Made by a program: the position numbers and the translations under genes
Origin: JTS-AC122 sp041742635
GTDB lineage: Bacteria; Planctomycetota; Phycisphaerae; Phycisphaerales; UBA1924
NCBI GenBank assembly: GCA_041742635.1
Contig: JBGSIF010000136.1
Span: forward strand, 1-64,000
DNA length: 64,000 bases
Reading direction: 5' to 3'
Shown here: piece after piece, positions 27,777-36,095 of the stretch
Position numbering within the stretch: position 1 is the first letter of the stretch
Layout: every line of letters starts with the position of its first letter
Notes under the pieces: model-generated
What the model was told of the DNA's origin: nothing
What the model saw: the letters and a program-made list of their open reading frames with translations, nothing else
The model's database searches: none

Positions 27777-28775
27777 ATGAAGTTATCGATCGTCATCATC
27801 TGCTGGAACGACCTCAAAGTAATAAAAGGATGTTTGGAGTCGATCTTCGGGCAGCAGCACTCGACGGAGTTCGAGGTTATTGTCTCTGATAACGGATCGA
27901 CGGACGGCTCGGTCGATTGGATCCGTTCTAACTTCCCTCAGGTTCGTATCATGGAGAACGGTGCGAATCTAGGATTTGCGAAAGCGAATAATATTGGTAT
28001 CCGTGCCGCGCGAGGTGGCTATGTATTGATTCTCAACCCGGATACGATTTGCCACGAAGCGGCGCTAGACAAGTGGATGAAGTTTGCGGACGCACACCCA
28101 GAAGCGGGAGCCTATGGATGCCGAGTCCACAATCCGGATCAGACTTTTCACGAACCTGCACAGTTGTTCCCAACAGTTCGGCGGTACTGGTTCGAGGCAT
28201 TGTTCTTGCACCGACTCGCGCGATTCAGCGACTACTTCGCGTCCGGTGAGTACAAGGGTTGGGACGGCACGACCGAGCGGGCCGTAGACTGGCAGTCGGG
28301 GTGCTGTGTGCTGTTCCGAGCGGATGTGCTCAAGCAACTAAATGGGTTTGATGAACGGTTCTTCTATAACTTTGAGGAAGTAGACTTGTGCAAGCGGGTT
28401 TGGGATTTGGGCAAGCCGATTCTGTACACACCGGAGCCGGTGTTTACCCACTTATGGGGGCAATCGGTCAAGCGATTTCCGATTCGCTTCGCACTTGAGA
28501 AACTGCGGAACCGTTATCGGTACTTCTGGAAGCACTTTGGCCCGTCGAGTATGGAAAGTCTACGCACCGCCACGCTAACCCACTTCCGGATCCGGCGTGC
28601 GTTGTATTCCATCAGACGATTGCTGGGAACTAACGAAAGTCTTGAAGGCCGTCTGGCGATGTACAAGACGGTGATTGAATGGAACAAGAAGATTGACCTC
28701 AAGAAGTTTATCGAACGGGGCGATGAGCCGGATACGGGTTACGAGCCGCTGGCCCCAGCACCGCAGATGTCGTGA
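27777..28775 (+). CDS. Glycosyltransferase family 2 (rhamnosyltransferase-like)
   Basis: 332 aa. The GT-A fold opens SIVIICWNDLKVIKGCLESI, followed by VSDNGSTDGSVDW, the DXD-like LNPDT, and the QSGCCVLFRADVLKQLNGFDERFF acceptor block (split here for reading). This arrangement is typical of dTDP-rhamnosyl transferases of the WbbL type. GGGAGA lies before the ATG. A 63-nt AT-richer gap separates it from the previous gene, so a local promoter is possible. Confidence 0.92.
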   Translation: MKLSIVIICWNDLKVIKGCLESIFGQQHSTEFEVIVSDNGSTDGSVDWIRSNFPQVRIMENGANLGFAKANNIGIRAARGGYVLILNPDTICHEAALDKWMKFADAHPEAGAYGCRVHNPDQTFHEPAQLFPTVRRYWFEALFLHRLARFSDYFASGEYKGWDGTTERAVDWQSGCCVLFRADVLKQLNGFDERFFYNFEEVDLCKRVWDLGKPILYTPEPVFTHLWGQSVKRFPIRFALEKLRNRYRYFWKHFGPSSMESLRTATLTHFRIRRALYSIRRLLGTNESLEGRLAMYKTVIEWNKKIDLKKFIERGDEPDTGYEPLAPAPQMS

Positions 28776-28855
28776 TAACTCTTGAAAGCAATGCTTCAAC
28801 TTGTTGGGTGTCTGGTAATATAAATGAGTACTGTGTTGTTCGGAAGGAATAGTCT

Positions 28856-29875
28856 ATGAAAACTTCACTGGTGACGGGCGGCGCGGGGTTCATCGGCTCT
28901 CATGTCGCGGACACTCTGCTTGGGATGGGGCACCGGGTAGTTGTAATGGACGATCTGTCCGGTGGTTTTGCTCAGAACGTGCCAGAACGGGCTACGTTCG
29001 TCGAGGGTTCCATCATGGATCAGGAACTCATCGAAAGGTTGTTCTCGAAGTACCGGTTTGACTACGTTTACCATCTCGCCGCATACGCCGCGGAGGGGCT
29101 TAGTCACTTCATTCGACGTTTCAACTACATGAACAACCTGGTGGGGTCAGTGAATCTTATTAATGCTTCGGTGAACTACGATGTGGAGTGCTTCGTCTTT
29201 ACGTCGTCGATCGCGGTCTATGGTGCTGGGCAATCGCCGATGACAGAGGAGATGATTCCCGTACCGGAGGATCCCTATGGCATCGCCAAACTTGCCGTTG
29301 AACAAGACCTTCGGGTGGCACATGAGATGTTCGGCCTTGATTCAATCACGTTCCGCCCACACAATGTTTACGGCACTCGCCAGAACATCGGCGACCGATA
29401 CCGCAACGTGGTCGGGATCTTCATGAACCAGTGTTTGCGAGGCGAGCCACTCACGATTTTTGGTGACGGCGAGCAGATGCGAGCGTTTTCTGATATCTCA
29501 GACGTTGCGCCGGCTATTGCCAAGTCAGTCGATATCAAAGACGCAAGAAACCAGGTGTTCAACATCGGTGCGGATGTGCCATTTACGGTGAACGTGCTGG
29601 CCGACGTGGTTTCTCGCGCGATGGGAGTTGGCTGTCAGAAAGTACACCTGCCGCCACGAAACGAAGTGAAGGTGGCGTATGCGGATCATGGTAAGGCGCA
29701 CCGGATCTTCCAACCGAAGGCGTTCATGGACTTGGAGGAGGGAATCAATCGCATGGCCTCGTGGGTCAAGGTGCATGGGTCGCGCGAAAGCAATGTATTC
29801 AGCGCGGTAGAGGTTCCGCGCAACATGCCCCCGACGTGGGCGGCTGTGCTGAGAGGAGCCGAGGCGAAGGCGTGA
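28856..29875 (+). CDS. NAD-dependent epimerase/dehydratase (UDP-glucose 4-epimerase-like)
   Basis: 339 aa. It is an extended short-chain dehydrogenase. It has the NAD motif VTGGAGFIGSHVAD, the catalytic Ser-Tyr-Lys in TSSIAVYG and YGIAK, and the substrate motif RPHNVYGTRQNIGDRYRN. It probably converts a UDP-hexose for the repeat unit; the exact sugar cannot be read. GGAAGGAA precedes the ATG. The C-terminal 35 residues extend past the usual family end. Confidence 0.92.
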   Translation: MKTSLVTGGAGFIGSHVADTLLGMGHRVVVMDDLSGGFAQNVPERATFVEGSIMDQELIERLFSKYRFDYVYHLAAYAAEGLSHFIRRFNYMNNLVGSVNLINASVNYDVECFVFTSSIAVYGAGQSPMTEEMIPVPEDPYGIAKLAVEQDLRVAHEMFGLDSITFRPHNVYGTRQNIGDRYRNVVGIFMNQCLRGEPLTIFGDGEQMRAFSDISDVAPAIAKSVDIKDARNQVFNIGADVPFTVNVLADVVSRAMGVGCQKVHLPPRNEVKVAYADHGKAHRIFQPKAFMDLEEGINRMASWVKVHGSRESNVFSAVEVPRNMPPTWAAVLRGAEAKA

Positions 29876-29915
29876 GAATCGCGTCAGAGAATAGTTATTG
29901 TTAAGCACATTCTGT

Positions 29916-31217
29916 ATGTCCATCCTAGCAACACACGCCGACGATAATGCACCCAGTCTGTATGCTGGCGATGGGCCGACGCGCATGGCACCAAATATCC
30001 AGTTAGACATCGTTAGCGATTGGAATCAGACGCGAAACATCATAACAGAGTGGGACGAGCTCGTCGAACGAACGAACGCCGAAATATCAAGTTGTCCCAC
30101 CTACGCCAGAATCTGGTGGGATCACTACGGCAGAGGTTCCCTTGCCATTATTGTGTGCCGTGAACAAACGGTCGCGGCCAGTGCTTCGGACAGAGGACGA
30201 CTTGTAGGCATTTTACCGATGTTCATAGAGAGTCTTGCGCATTGGCCGATCGGCGGAAAGATAGCTCGATTTATTGGCTGCGACTCGACGATTGCAGTGA
30301 TGTCGCCGCCGATCGAGCCTGACTGGGCCGATGAAGTGATGAAAATAACCGTATCGAAGCTGCTCAACGATCACAAGTGCGATATTGTTCACTTCGGTCA
30401 AATGCAGGGGAATACACTTGAAGCCGGTGCTGTGCGTGGAGTTGGCAGCATCGGGACTAACCAAATGTGTCCTAACTTTAAAGTACGAGAAAGAGTATGT
30501 GGAACATTCACACGCTGGGATCTTCCCGGAGGCTTTGAAGACTATCTCGCGTCTCTCGAAAAATCAGACCGAAACAATCTCAGACGCAACCTCAACAAAA
30601 TCAATAAGGCGGTTGGGAGTCGTGTGCGAAGCGTGACCGAACCGAGCGAGGTCGCTTGCGCCTTCGACCGGTTTGTGCCTTTGCATACGGAGCAATGGAG
30701 AGCCGAGCGGAAGCCGGGACACTTCGGTGACTGGGCGGGGTCGGAGGCATTCGCGCGTGAACTGACAAATGAACTATCGAAGGCCGGGCGCGTCTCGTTC
30801 GTTGAACAAGAAATCGACGGCGACTGCGTGTCTTTATACTGGAGTTATAGGCTTCGAGAGCGAGCGTACTGGAGGCTGCCCGCTCGGGCAGTGGGGGAGA
30901 AGTGGGAGCCGTACTCGCTTGGCCGGGTGGGGCTTGCGACGATGCTGAAAGAATTGATGGCAAGCGGCGTACGGTACGTCGATGGTGGACCCGGTCACTA
31001 TGACTATAAACTACGGCTGGGTGCCACAGAACATCCGCTCGTGTCGTTCTTGGTCGTGAGGAGCGGGTTCGTATCCCACCTGCGCACATTGCTCTTTACG
31101 ATGTATGCCGACTGTATACATATGATCTACTACCGACTCTGGAGGCTCAAGATTGCACCTAAGTACGGTTGGAAATGCGGCCCGTTGAATAAACAGTGGG
31201 TAAGAACTCGGGTGTAG
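29916..31217 (+). CDS. CelD/BcsL-like GNAT acyltransferase
   Basis: 433 aa. The N-terminal half has WDELVERTNAEISSCPTYARIW and GRLVGILPMFIE, as in CelD-type proteins. The second half has LEKSDRNNLRRNLNKINK, a GNAT-like FVEQEIDGDCVSLYWSYR and GVRYVDGGPGHYDYKLRLG. It is the second acyltransferase of this superfamily in the locus. ATG 29916 is preferred over TTG 29898 and ATG 29985, but no ribosome-binding site is clear. Base composition is more AT-rich than in genes upstream of 26 kb. Confidence 0.8.
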   Translation: MSILATHADDNAPSLYAGDGPTRMAPNIQLDIVSDWNQTRNIITEWDELVERTNAEISSCPTYARIWWDHYGRGSLAIIVCREQTVAASASDRGRLVGILPMFIESLAHWPIGGKIARFIGCDSTIAVMSPPIEPDWADEVMKITVSKLLNDHKCDIVHFGQMQGNTLEAGAVRGVGSIGTNQMCPNFKVRERVCGTFTRWDLPGGFEDYLASLEKSDRNNLRRNLNKINKAVGSRVRSVTEPSEVACAFDRFVPLHTEQWRAERKPGHFGDWAGSEAFARELTNELSKAGRVSFVEQEIDGDCVSLYWSYRLRERAYWRLPARAVGEKWEPYSLGRVGLATMLKELMASGVRYVDGGPGHYDYKLRLGATEHPLVSFLVVRSGFVSHLRTLLFTMYADCIHMIYYRLWRLKIAPKYGWKCGPLNKQWVRTRV

Positions 31218-31230
31218 TAGTTCGTGCTTC

Positions 31231-31259
31231 TTCGGTGTGAATAGCCTGTTGTGTATAAT
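31231..31259 (+). promoter_or_regulatory. Candidate promoter before the 31342 methyltransferase gene
   Basis: TATAAT (31254-31259) is a perfect -10 hexamer. A weak -35, TTCGGT (31231-31236), lies at a 17-nt spacing. The element is in a 124-nt AT-rich gap, one of the few true gaps inside the locus. Confidence 0.45.
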
Positions 31260-31341
31260 ATTACTGTGCCGCACAAATGTATATAAAAACTAACAACGCC
31301 TAATAACTAATATTAACGACCGTGACACAAGGAAGATTGTC

Positions 31342-32076
31342 ATGACTACCAGCCTGAAGGAAAAGGCACTCGCCACCCTCTCGTACAACGCGCGTCGGAT
31401 GGTGTACGCATCGTCGTATGTTGCATCCCGCGTACGATCTGCCGCGCCGGCACTCACAAACCCTGAAAAGCCTGAAAACCCGGACTACTTCACTGGGAAG
31501 CGGGCGGCATATTTGAAGCACATGTTCTCGATCACCGCACGGAATGCACTGACAGGCGAGTTGCTTGCCAGATTCGCGCCTTCGATGCAGCATGTCTGGG
31601 ACATCGGTTGTGCCCGGGGTTTACTTGCCACGGCGCTGACCCAGCATGGGTGCAAGTGGTACCGAGGAAATGATATCAACCCGGTTGCCGTCGAAACGGC
31701 GACACAGACGTATGAGTCAGAGCGACAATCCTATCCAGCACACTGTGAGTTCGAGGTCGGCTCCATGGGTTCCTGTGAGCCGAAGCGAGACGCGATCGAT
31801 GTTATTGTCTTCAATGAAGTCATATACTACTTACCGACCATCAAGGATGCCTCTGACGAGATTGCTCGCGCTGCGAAGTGGTTGGGGCCGCAAGGTGTGA
31901 TGTGCATCTCGCTTAAAGATGATCCGAAATCGCACGCCGTACTTCGAAATATACCAGCATCGCTCAGGCATATTACTTCGGTCATCTTTCAAGAGTATGA
32001 CGATCGGCCTCGATTCCGGATTCGTATCAATCGAGCGAGGCCGGCGTACTTGATTGGACTGTATGGCCGTTCCTGA
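31342..32076 (+). CDS. Class I SAM-dependent methyltransferase
   Basis: 244 aa. The SAM motif reads HVWDIGCARGLLATAL, the acidic loop GNDINPVAVETA, and motif IV IDVIVFNEVIYYLP. It may methylate a polysaccharide precursor. AAGGAAG lies 7-8 nt before the ATG. The first 60 residues (many Ala/Arg) precede the fold. Confidence 0.85.
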   Translation: MTTSLKEKALATLSYNARRMVYASSYVASRVRSAAPALTNPEKPENPDYFTGKRAAYLKHMFSITARNALTGELLARFAPSMQHVWDIGCARGLLATALTQHGCKWYRGNDINPVAVETATQTYESERQSYPAHCEFEVGSMGSCEPKRDAIDVIVFNEVIYYLPTIKDASDEIARAAKWLGPQGVMCISLKDDPKSHAVLRNIPASLRHITSVIFQEYDDRPRFRIRINRARPAYLIGLYGRS

Positions 32077-32086
32077 TTGAGCGTCT

Positions 32087-32770
32087 ATGCACAAGGCATT
32101 TCGTGCATCGTGTGTACGACACTGGCCAAGCCGCCTTCTGCGACAAGTATGTCGGCTGGAACGCGTTGTATGCATGACTTACGACGACGGTCCAGGTGTG
32201 GAACTGACCAGAGAAGTCGCTAAGGTGTTGGCTTCGTATGACGCGAAAGCGACGTTCTTCGCACTTGGTGGCCGTGCTGTCCATGCGACCGAGTTGCTAG
32301 ACGAGATCGTACTCGCGGGCCACGAGGTGGCGTGTCATACATCCGAGCATCTCAATGCATGGAAACGTCCCCGAGATGCAGTTGTTGATCTATGCCATGG
32401 CTATAACCAGTTATCAAGATGGTTGCCGGTTGATGGCATGTTTAGACCACCGTACGGAAAAATGAACCCCGGGACCGTCGGAGAGATTCGCCGGCGTCGA
32501 GCACCGGTTGGCTGGTGGACCATCGATAGTGGCGACACGCACGACGTACTGCCCACACTTGGTTCAGCGGCCGAAGCACTGCTGCGAGATGGGGGAGGGG
32601 TTGTTTTACTCCACGATTTCGACCGAGTGTCACAAAGACAGGAACGGGCATCATTTGTGCTTGACACCACCCGAATGGTGCTTGACTCGGCCAGACGTGA
32701 AGGAATTCGGCCGATAACAATGGGTGCCCTTTATCGTGGCTGCGCATCATCTGAGCAAGTCAATGAGTAA
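32087..32770 (+). CDS. Polysaccharide deacetylase (NodB fold, carbohydrate esterase 4)
   Basis: 227 aa. All main CE4 motifs are visible: MTYDDGPG (metal-binding Asp), ACHTSEH (HxxxH), FRPPYGKMN (motif 3), WTIDSGD and VLLHDFD. It should remove N-acetyl groups from a sugar polymer or precursor. No signal peptide is obvious, so it may act in the cytoplasm or be membrane-associated through its basic N-terminus. It overlaps the next gene by 8 nt. Confidence 0.9.
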   Translation: MHKAFRASCVRHWPSRLLRQVCRLERVVCMTYDDGPGVELTREVAKVLASYDAKATFFALGGRAVHATELLDEIVLAGHEVACHTSEHLNAWKRPRDAVVDLCHGYNQLSRWLPVDGMFRPPYGKMNPGTVGEIRRRRAPVGWWTIDSGDTHDVLPTLGSAAEALLRDGGGVVLLHDFDRVSQRQERASFVLDTTRMVLDSARREGIRPITMGALYRGCASSEQVNE

Positions 32771-33218
32771 CAAACGTACCATACTTGCAGTCGCCTCCGG
32801 CGGGGGCCATTGGGTCCAGTTGTTGCGGCTGAGGCCCGCGTTCGAAAACCACCATGTAGTCTACGTCTCGGTCAATAAAGCATACAGAGAAGATGTGCAC
32901 GGACATCGATTCCACACTGTGCGAGACGCGACACGGTGGAACAAACTCGGTCTTGTTCTCATGCTCATCCAAATCGCATGGATCATTGTGCGAGTCAGGC
33001 CCGATGTCGTTGTGTCAACGGGCGCCGCTCCGGGCTATGCCGCGATGAGGATCAGCAAGTTGCTGGGTTCACGCACAGTATGGCTCGACAGCATTGCAAA
33101 CGTTGAGTACTTATCAATGGCTGGACAGAAAGTTCGGCGTCACGCCGACCTCTGGCTTACACAGTGGGAGCATTTGGCCGTACCAGACGGGCCGATATTC
33201 GCGGGAGCGGTTGTATGA
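32763..33218 (+). CDS. Alg14/PssD-like glycosyltransferase subunit (acceptor/membrane half)
   Basis: 151 aa. It resembles the N-terminal GT-B half found as a separate protein in Alg14, PssD and CpsF. It has the nucleotide-sugar-like start LAVASGGGHWVQLLRL, a hydrophobic segment LVLMLIQIAWIIVRVRP, and the conserved VVVSTGAAPGYAAM. It works only together with the next gene's product. ATG 32763 overlaps the preceding deacetylase gene. Confidence 0.87.
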   Translation: MSNKRTILAVASGGGHWVQLLRLRPAFENHHVVYVSVNKAYREDVHGHRFHTVRDATRWNKLGLVLMLIQIAWIIVRVRPDVVVSTGAAPGYAAMRISKLLGSRTVWLDSIANVEYLSMAGQKVRRHADLWLTQWEHLAVPDGPIFAGAVV

Positions 33219-33694
33219 TATTTGTGACAGTTGGAGCACAGATGGCATTCGATCGACTCGTAGTTGGTGTGAACGAGTGGGCAGCCGCGAGGCGTCGGCA
33301 AGATGTGTTTGCGCAGATCGGACCGAGTGGATACCGCCCGAGCCACATAGCCTGGACGAACTTCATAGACCCAGTCGAGTTTCGTATCCGAGTTGCGAGC
33401 GCGAGCGTGATTGTGGCGCATGCAGGCATGGGTTCGATCATCACGGCACTCGAAGCGGGCATTCCCATACTTGTCATGCCAAGACGCGGACATCTGAGCG
33501 AGACCCGCAATGATCATCAGGTAGCCACCGCGGAACGATTTCTATCACTCGGTCGTGTCGCGGTCGCTATGGACGAGCACGAGTTACCGATGAAGCTCGA
33601 TCAACTAGGATCGTTGACGGCGACGACTCGTATTGGATCGACGGCTTCCCCAGAACTGCTCACGGCAGTCCGGACGTTTATTGAGAGACCGTGA
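33215..33694 (+). CDS. Alg13/PssE-like glycosyltransferase subunit (donor-binding half)
   Basis: 159 aa. This is the C-terminal GT28-type half: MIFVTVGAQMAFDRLV, then VIVAHAGMGSIITALEAGIP and VMPRRGHLSETRNDHQ, the MurG/Alg13 donor-binding block. ATG 33215 overlaps the Alg14-like stop as ATGA, so the two subunits are probably made in equal amounts and form one enzyme. Confidence 0.9.
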   Translation: MIFVTVGAQMAFDRLVVGVNEWAAARRRQDVFAQIGPSGYRPSHIAWTNFIDPVEFRIRVASASVIVAHAGMGSIITALEAGIPILVMPRRGHLSETRNDHQVATAERFLSLGRVAVAMDEHELPMKLDQLGSLTATTRIGSTASPELLTAVRTFIERP

Positions 33695-33710
33695 TCGTAG
33701 TATATATAAC
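33681..33710 (+). promoter_or_regulatory. Candidate promoter before the 33743 glycosyltransferase gene
   Basis: TTGAGA (33681-33686) matches the -35 consensus at five of six positions. TATATA (33703-33708) or TATAAC (33705-33710) follows at 16 or 18 nt. The element overlaps the end of the Alg13-like gene and precedes a 48-nt AT-rich gap. Confidence 0.5.
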
Positions 33711-33742
33711 GTATCATCGATAATAATGCGGTTTCTCTAAGT

Positions 33743-35014
33743 ATGTATCTCAAACTCAAGGACAGCAGCACCCTCGATATTATGCCATTGCAACTATCAA
33801 CTAGCCAAGGTACCATCGGCCTCAGTAGTACCAGCGACACTCGATGTTTCGACGGAGTCGTCTTCTTCGGGGGAGTCGATTGGTGGTACCACAACCGTGG
33901 TCACTATGATTTACAGATGGCACGAGAACTGAGCCGGCATGTGTCCGTGCTTTATATCAACTCGATTGGGATGCGAGTGCCTAAGGTGACCGAAGGTGGG
34001 ATGTTTGTCAAGCGTGTGCGGCGCAAGTTCAAGAGCCTCGCGCACGGGCTGCATAGGGTCAACGATCACTTTGCAGTATTCTCCCCATTGGTGATGCCGG
34101 GGCGTCGGCTTGGTGCCATGACACGGCGCTCGCTCCCGACTCAGGCGAACTGGGCGGCACGGCGCGTTGGGATCACCAAGCCTCTCGTGTGGGTGGCGTG
34201 CCCGCCGGCGGCGAAATCCGCCCAGTCATTGGTTGATCATGGCCTCGTGTACCAGCGCACTGACCGGTTTGAGGAGTATCGCGGCGTTGACCGTGACTCC
34301 GTCGTCGCGGACGATCGTCTATTAAAACGCGATGCGGATATAACATTGTTCTGCTCAAGTCTCTTGTTTGAGCATGAACAGCAGGAATGTCGAGCCGGAG
34401 CCGGCGGTGTATTCGTCGATCACGGAGTCGATTATGATGTCTTTGCGCGTGCCGGAGACTTACGAGTTGTTCCCTCAGACGTTGCTGACATGACGCGACC
34501 GCTTGTCGGCTTTGTCGGCGGCATCGATGCGCAGACCTTTGACCCCGAACTGTTTTGTCGTGTAGTCAAGTTGTTGCCGGATATCAACTTCATGCTTGTC
34601 GGCCAATGCTCGCTGCCGGTCGGATGGTGCGCAAGCCCGAACGTGAGGCTACTCGGCAAACGTCCATACGACCAGGTTGCTGCGTACATGGCTGCGTGCG
34701 ATGTGCTGATCATGCCTTGGAATAACAGCGAGTGGATCCGCGCGTGCAATCCGGTGAAGTTGAAGGAGTATCTAGCGGTTGGCCGTCCGATCGTAACGAC
34801 ATGGTTCGACGAACTGCGTCGGTATGAAGGGCTTGTGCGAGTGGCGAACGACGCCACAACGTTTGCGGCTGCCATTCGTGATGCGCTCTCGTCCCCAACT
34901 GATGCGCAGCCGGGGCGAGAGCGTGTCATGGCGCAGACATGGACCCGCAAAGCGACGGATGTACTCGATGCTCTTCGTTCGAGGGGAATCTCGCCGGTGC
35001 CTCGCTCGTTATAA
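33743..35014 (+). CDS. Glycosyltransferase, GT-B fold (TuaH-like)
   Basis: 423 aa. The N-terminal part has FFGGVDWWYHNRGHYDLQMA, and the C-terminal half has PLVGFVGGIDAQTFDPEL, LVGQC, VRLLGKRPYDQVAAYMAACD and the sugar-nucleotide block NPVKLKEYLAVGRPIV. These resemble TuaH-type transferases. An internal ATG at 33782 (MPLQLS) is another possible start. It is followed 58 nt later by the nucleotidyltransferase-like gene. Confidence 0.87.
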   Translation: MYLKLKDSSTLDIMPLQLSTSQGTIGLSSTSDTRCFDGVVFFGGVDWWYHNRGHYDLQMARELSRHVSVLYINSIGMRVPKVTEGGMFVKRVRRKFKSLAHGLHRVNDHFAVFSPLVMPGRRLGAMTRRSLPTQANWAARRVGITKPLVWVACPPAAKSAQSLVDHGLVYQRTDRFEEYRGVDRDSVVADDRLLKRDADITLFCSSLLFEHEQQECRAGAGGVFVDHGVDYDVFARAGDLRVVPSDVADMTRPLVGFVGGIDAQTFDPELFCRVVKLLPDINFMLVGQCSLPVGWCASPNVRLLGKRPYDQVAAYMAACDVLIMPWNNSEWIRACNPVKLKEYLAVGRPIVTTWFDELRRYEGLVRVANDATTFAAAIRDALSSPTDAQPGRERVMAQTWTRKATDVLDALRSRGISPVPRSL

Positions 35015-35072
35015 GTGTAGCGAAGAGAATGACAACATTATTCACGCAACCAAACACAATCGGAGTCGTCAG

Positions 35073-36095
35073 ATGACGACGGCACACACACCGCCTCGGA
35101 ACACTCGGCACGACCGAACATGGCGTCCGCTCAGTGCGGCACTACTTGCCGGTGCGAATGTCGAACCGGTGCCCGCGCCAGCCGCGATACTAGTTCTTGC
35201 GGGTGGTTTGCGACCTTCGCCGCTCTCAGCCGAGTGCGGTCGTTCGGTACTTGACTTACCACTCGCCACGGACCAGACGGTGCTTATGTGCTGGCTCAAC
35301 CGGTTTGCCGAACTCGGCGGCCGTGATCGTTCCAGGCTTGAAGTACGCATTATTCATAATCAGCACACCCCTGCACCGGCGATCCCGTTTCCGCCCGCGT
35401 CGATCGAAGTACTGATCGAGCGTGAAAGCCGCGATTACCGCGGCCCTGCCGGGGTCGCAAAGGACGCCTGCGAACGTTATGACCCAGAAGCGACGATTAT
35501 CGTGGTCGAAGGCGCCCGCTGTGTTACGTGCGCGATCTCGGGTCTTGTTCGCGAACACGCGGTGAGTGGTGCTGCGATCACCGTAGGTTGCAACCCTGAC
35601 CGATCCCCAGCCGGTGTGTACGCGGTGCGTCGTTCGTCGCTCGATCTGGTACCCGGTGGCGGGTTCATGGACCTCAAGGAGCAATGGCTCAGCCGCGTGG
35701 TTGCTTCGGGAGCATCCGTCCGGGTTCACGTTCTTGCGAACGGGCTGAGCATACCACTGCGGACGCTCGATCAGTACATCGCCGCGGTCGGTGAAGTGAA
35801 CGGTTGGCGAGCATCGAGCGTACACCAAGACGAATCGCCCGATATGTGTGACCGCGCACGAACGAGTCACACGGTCCTCACGCCGGGGGCGACGGTAGGA
35901 GACGGTGCTGTGCTTATTGACTCAGTTGTGATGGGCGGTACGACGATTGGGCGTGGCGCGATCGTTGCTCGCTCCTTGGTGTGCGAAGGCGCGGTTGTCC
36001 CAGCGGGTGCCGAAATCGTCGGAAGTGTGGTAACGGGACGCGGGGCTACGCGGATGCTGGTCCGGCCACGCGGCACCTCGAAAGCGAAGCCATGA
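35073..36095 (+). CDS. Degenerate nucleotidyltransferase with left-handed beta-helix C-terminus
   Basis: 340 aa. The fold resembles sugar-1-phosphate nucleotidyltransferases: ILVLAGG at the N-terminus and beta-helix turns near the C-terminus (GDGAVLIDSVVMGG, IGRGAIVARSLVCEGAVV). However, the expected GxGTRL and the lysine of the catalytic loop are not present; the region reads GGLRPSPLSAECGRSV. The protein may therefore be a non-catalytic relative or use altered chemistry. GGAG lies 8 nt before the ATG at 35073. Its stop overlaps the exosortase start (ATGA), tying it to the export module. Confidence 0.7.
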   Translation: MTTAHTPPRNTRHDRTWRPLSAALLAGANVEPVPAPAAILVLAGGLRPSPLSAECGRSVLDLPLATDQTVLMCWLNRFAELGGRDRSRLEVRIIHNQHTPAPAIPFPPASIEVLIERESRDYRGPAGVAKDACERYDPEATIIVVEGARCVTCAISGLVREHAVSGAAITVGCNPDRSPAGVYAVRRSSLDLVPGGGFMDLKEQWLSRVVASGASVRVHVLANGLSIPLRTLDQYIAAVGEVNGWRASSVHQDESPDMCDRARTSHTVLTPGATVGDGAVLIDSVVMGGTTIGRGAIVARSLVCEGAVVPAGAEIVGSVVTGRGATRMLVRPRGTSKAKP

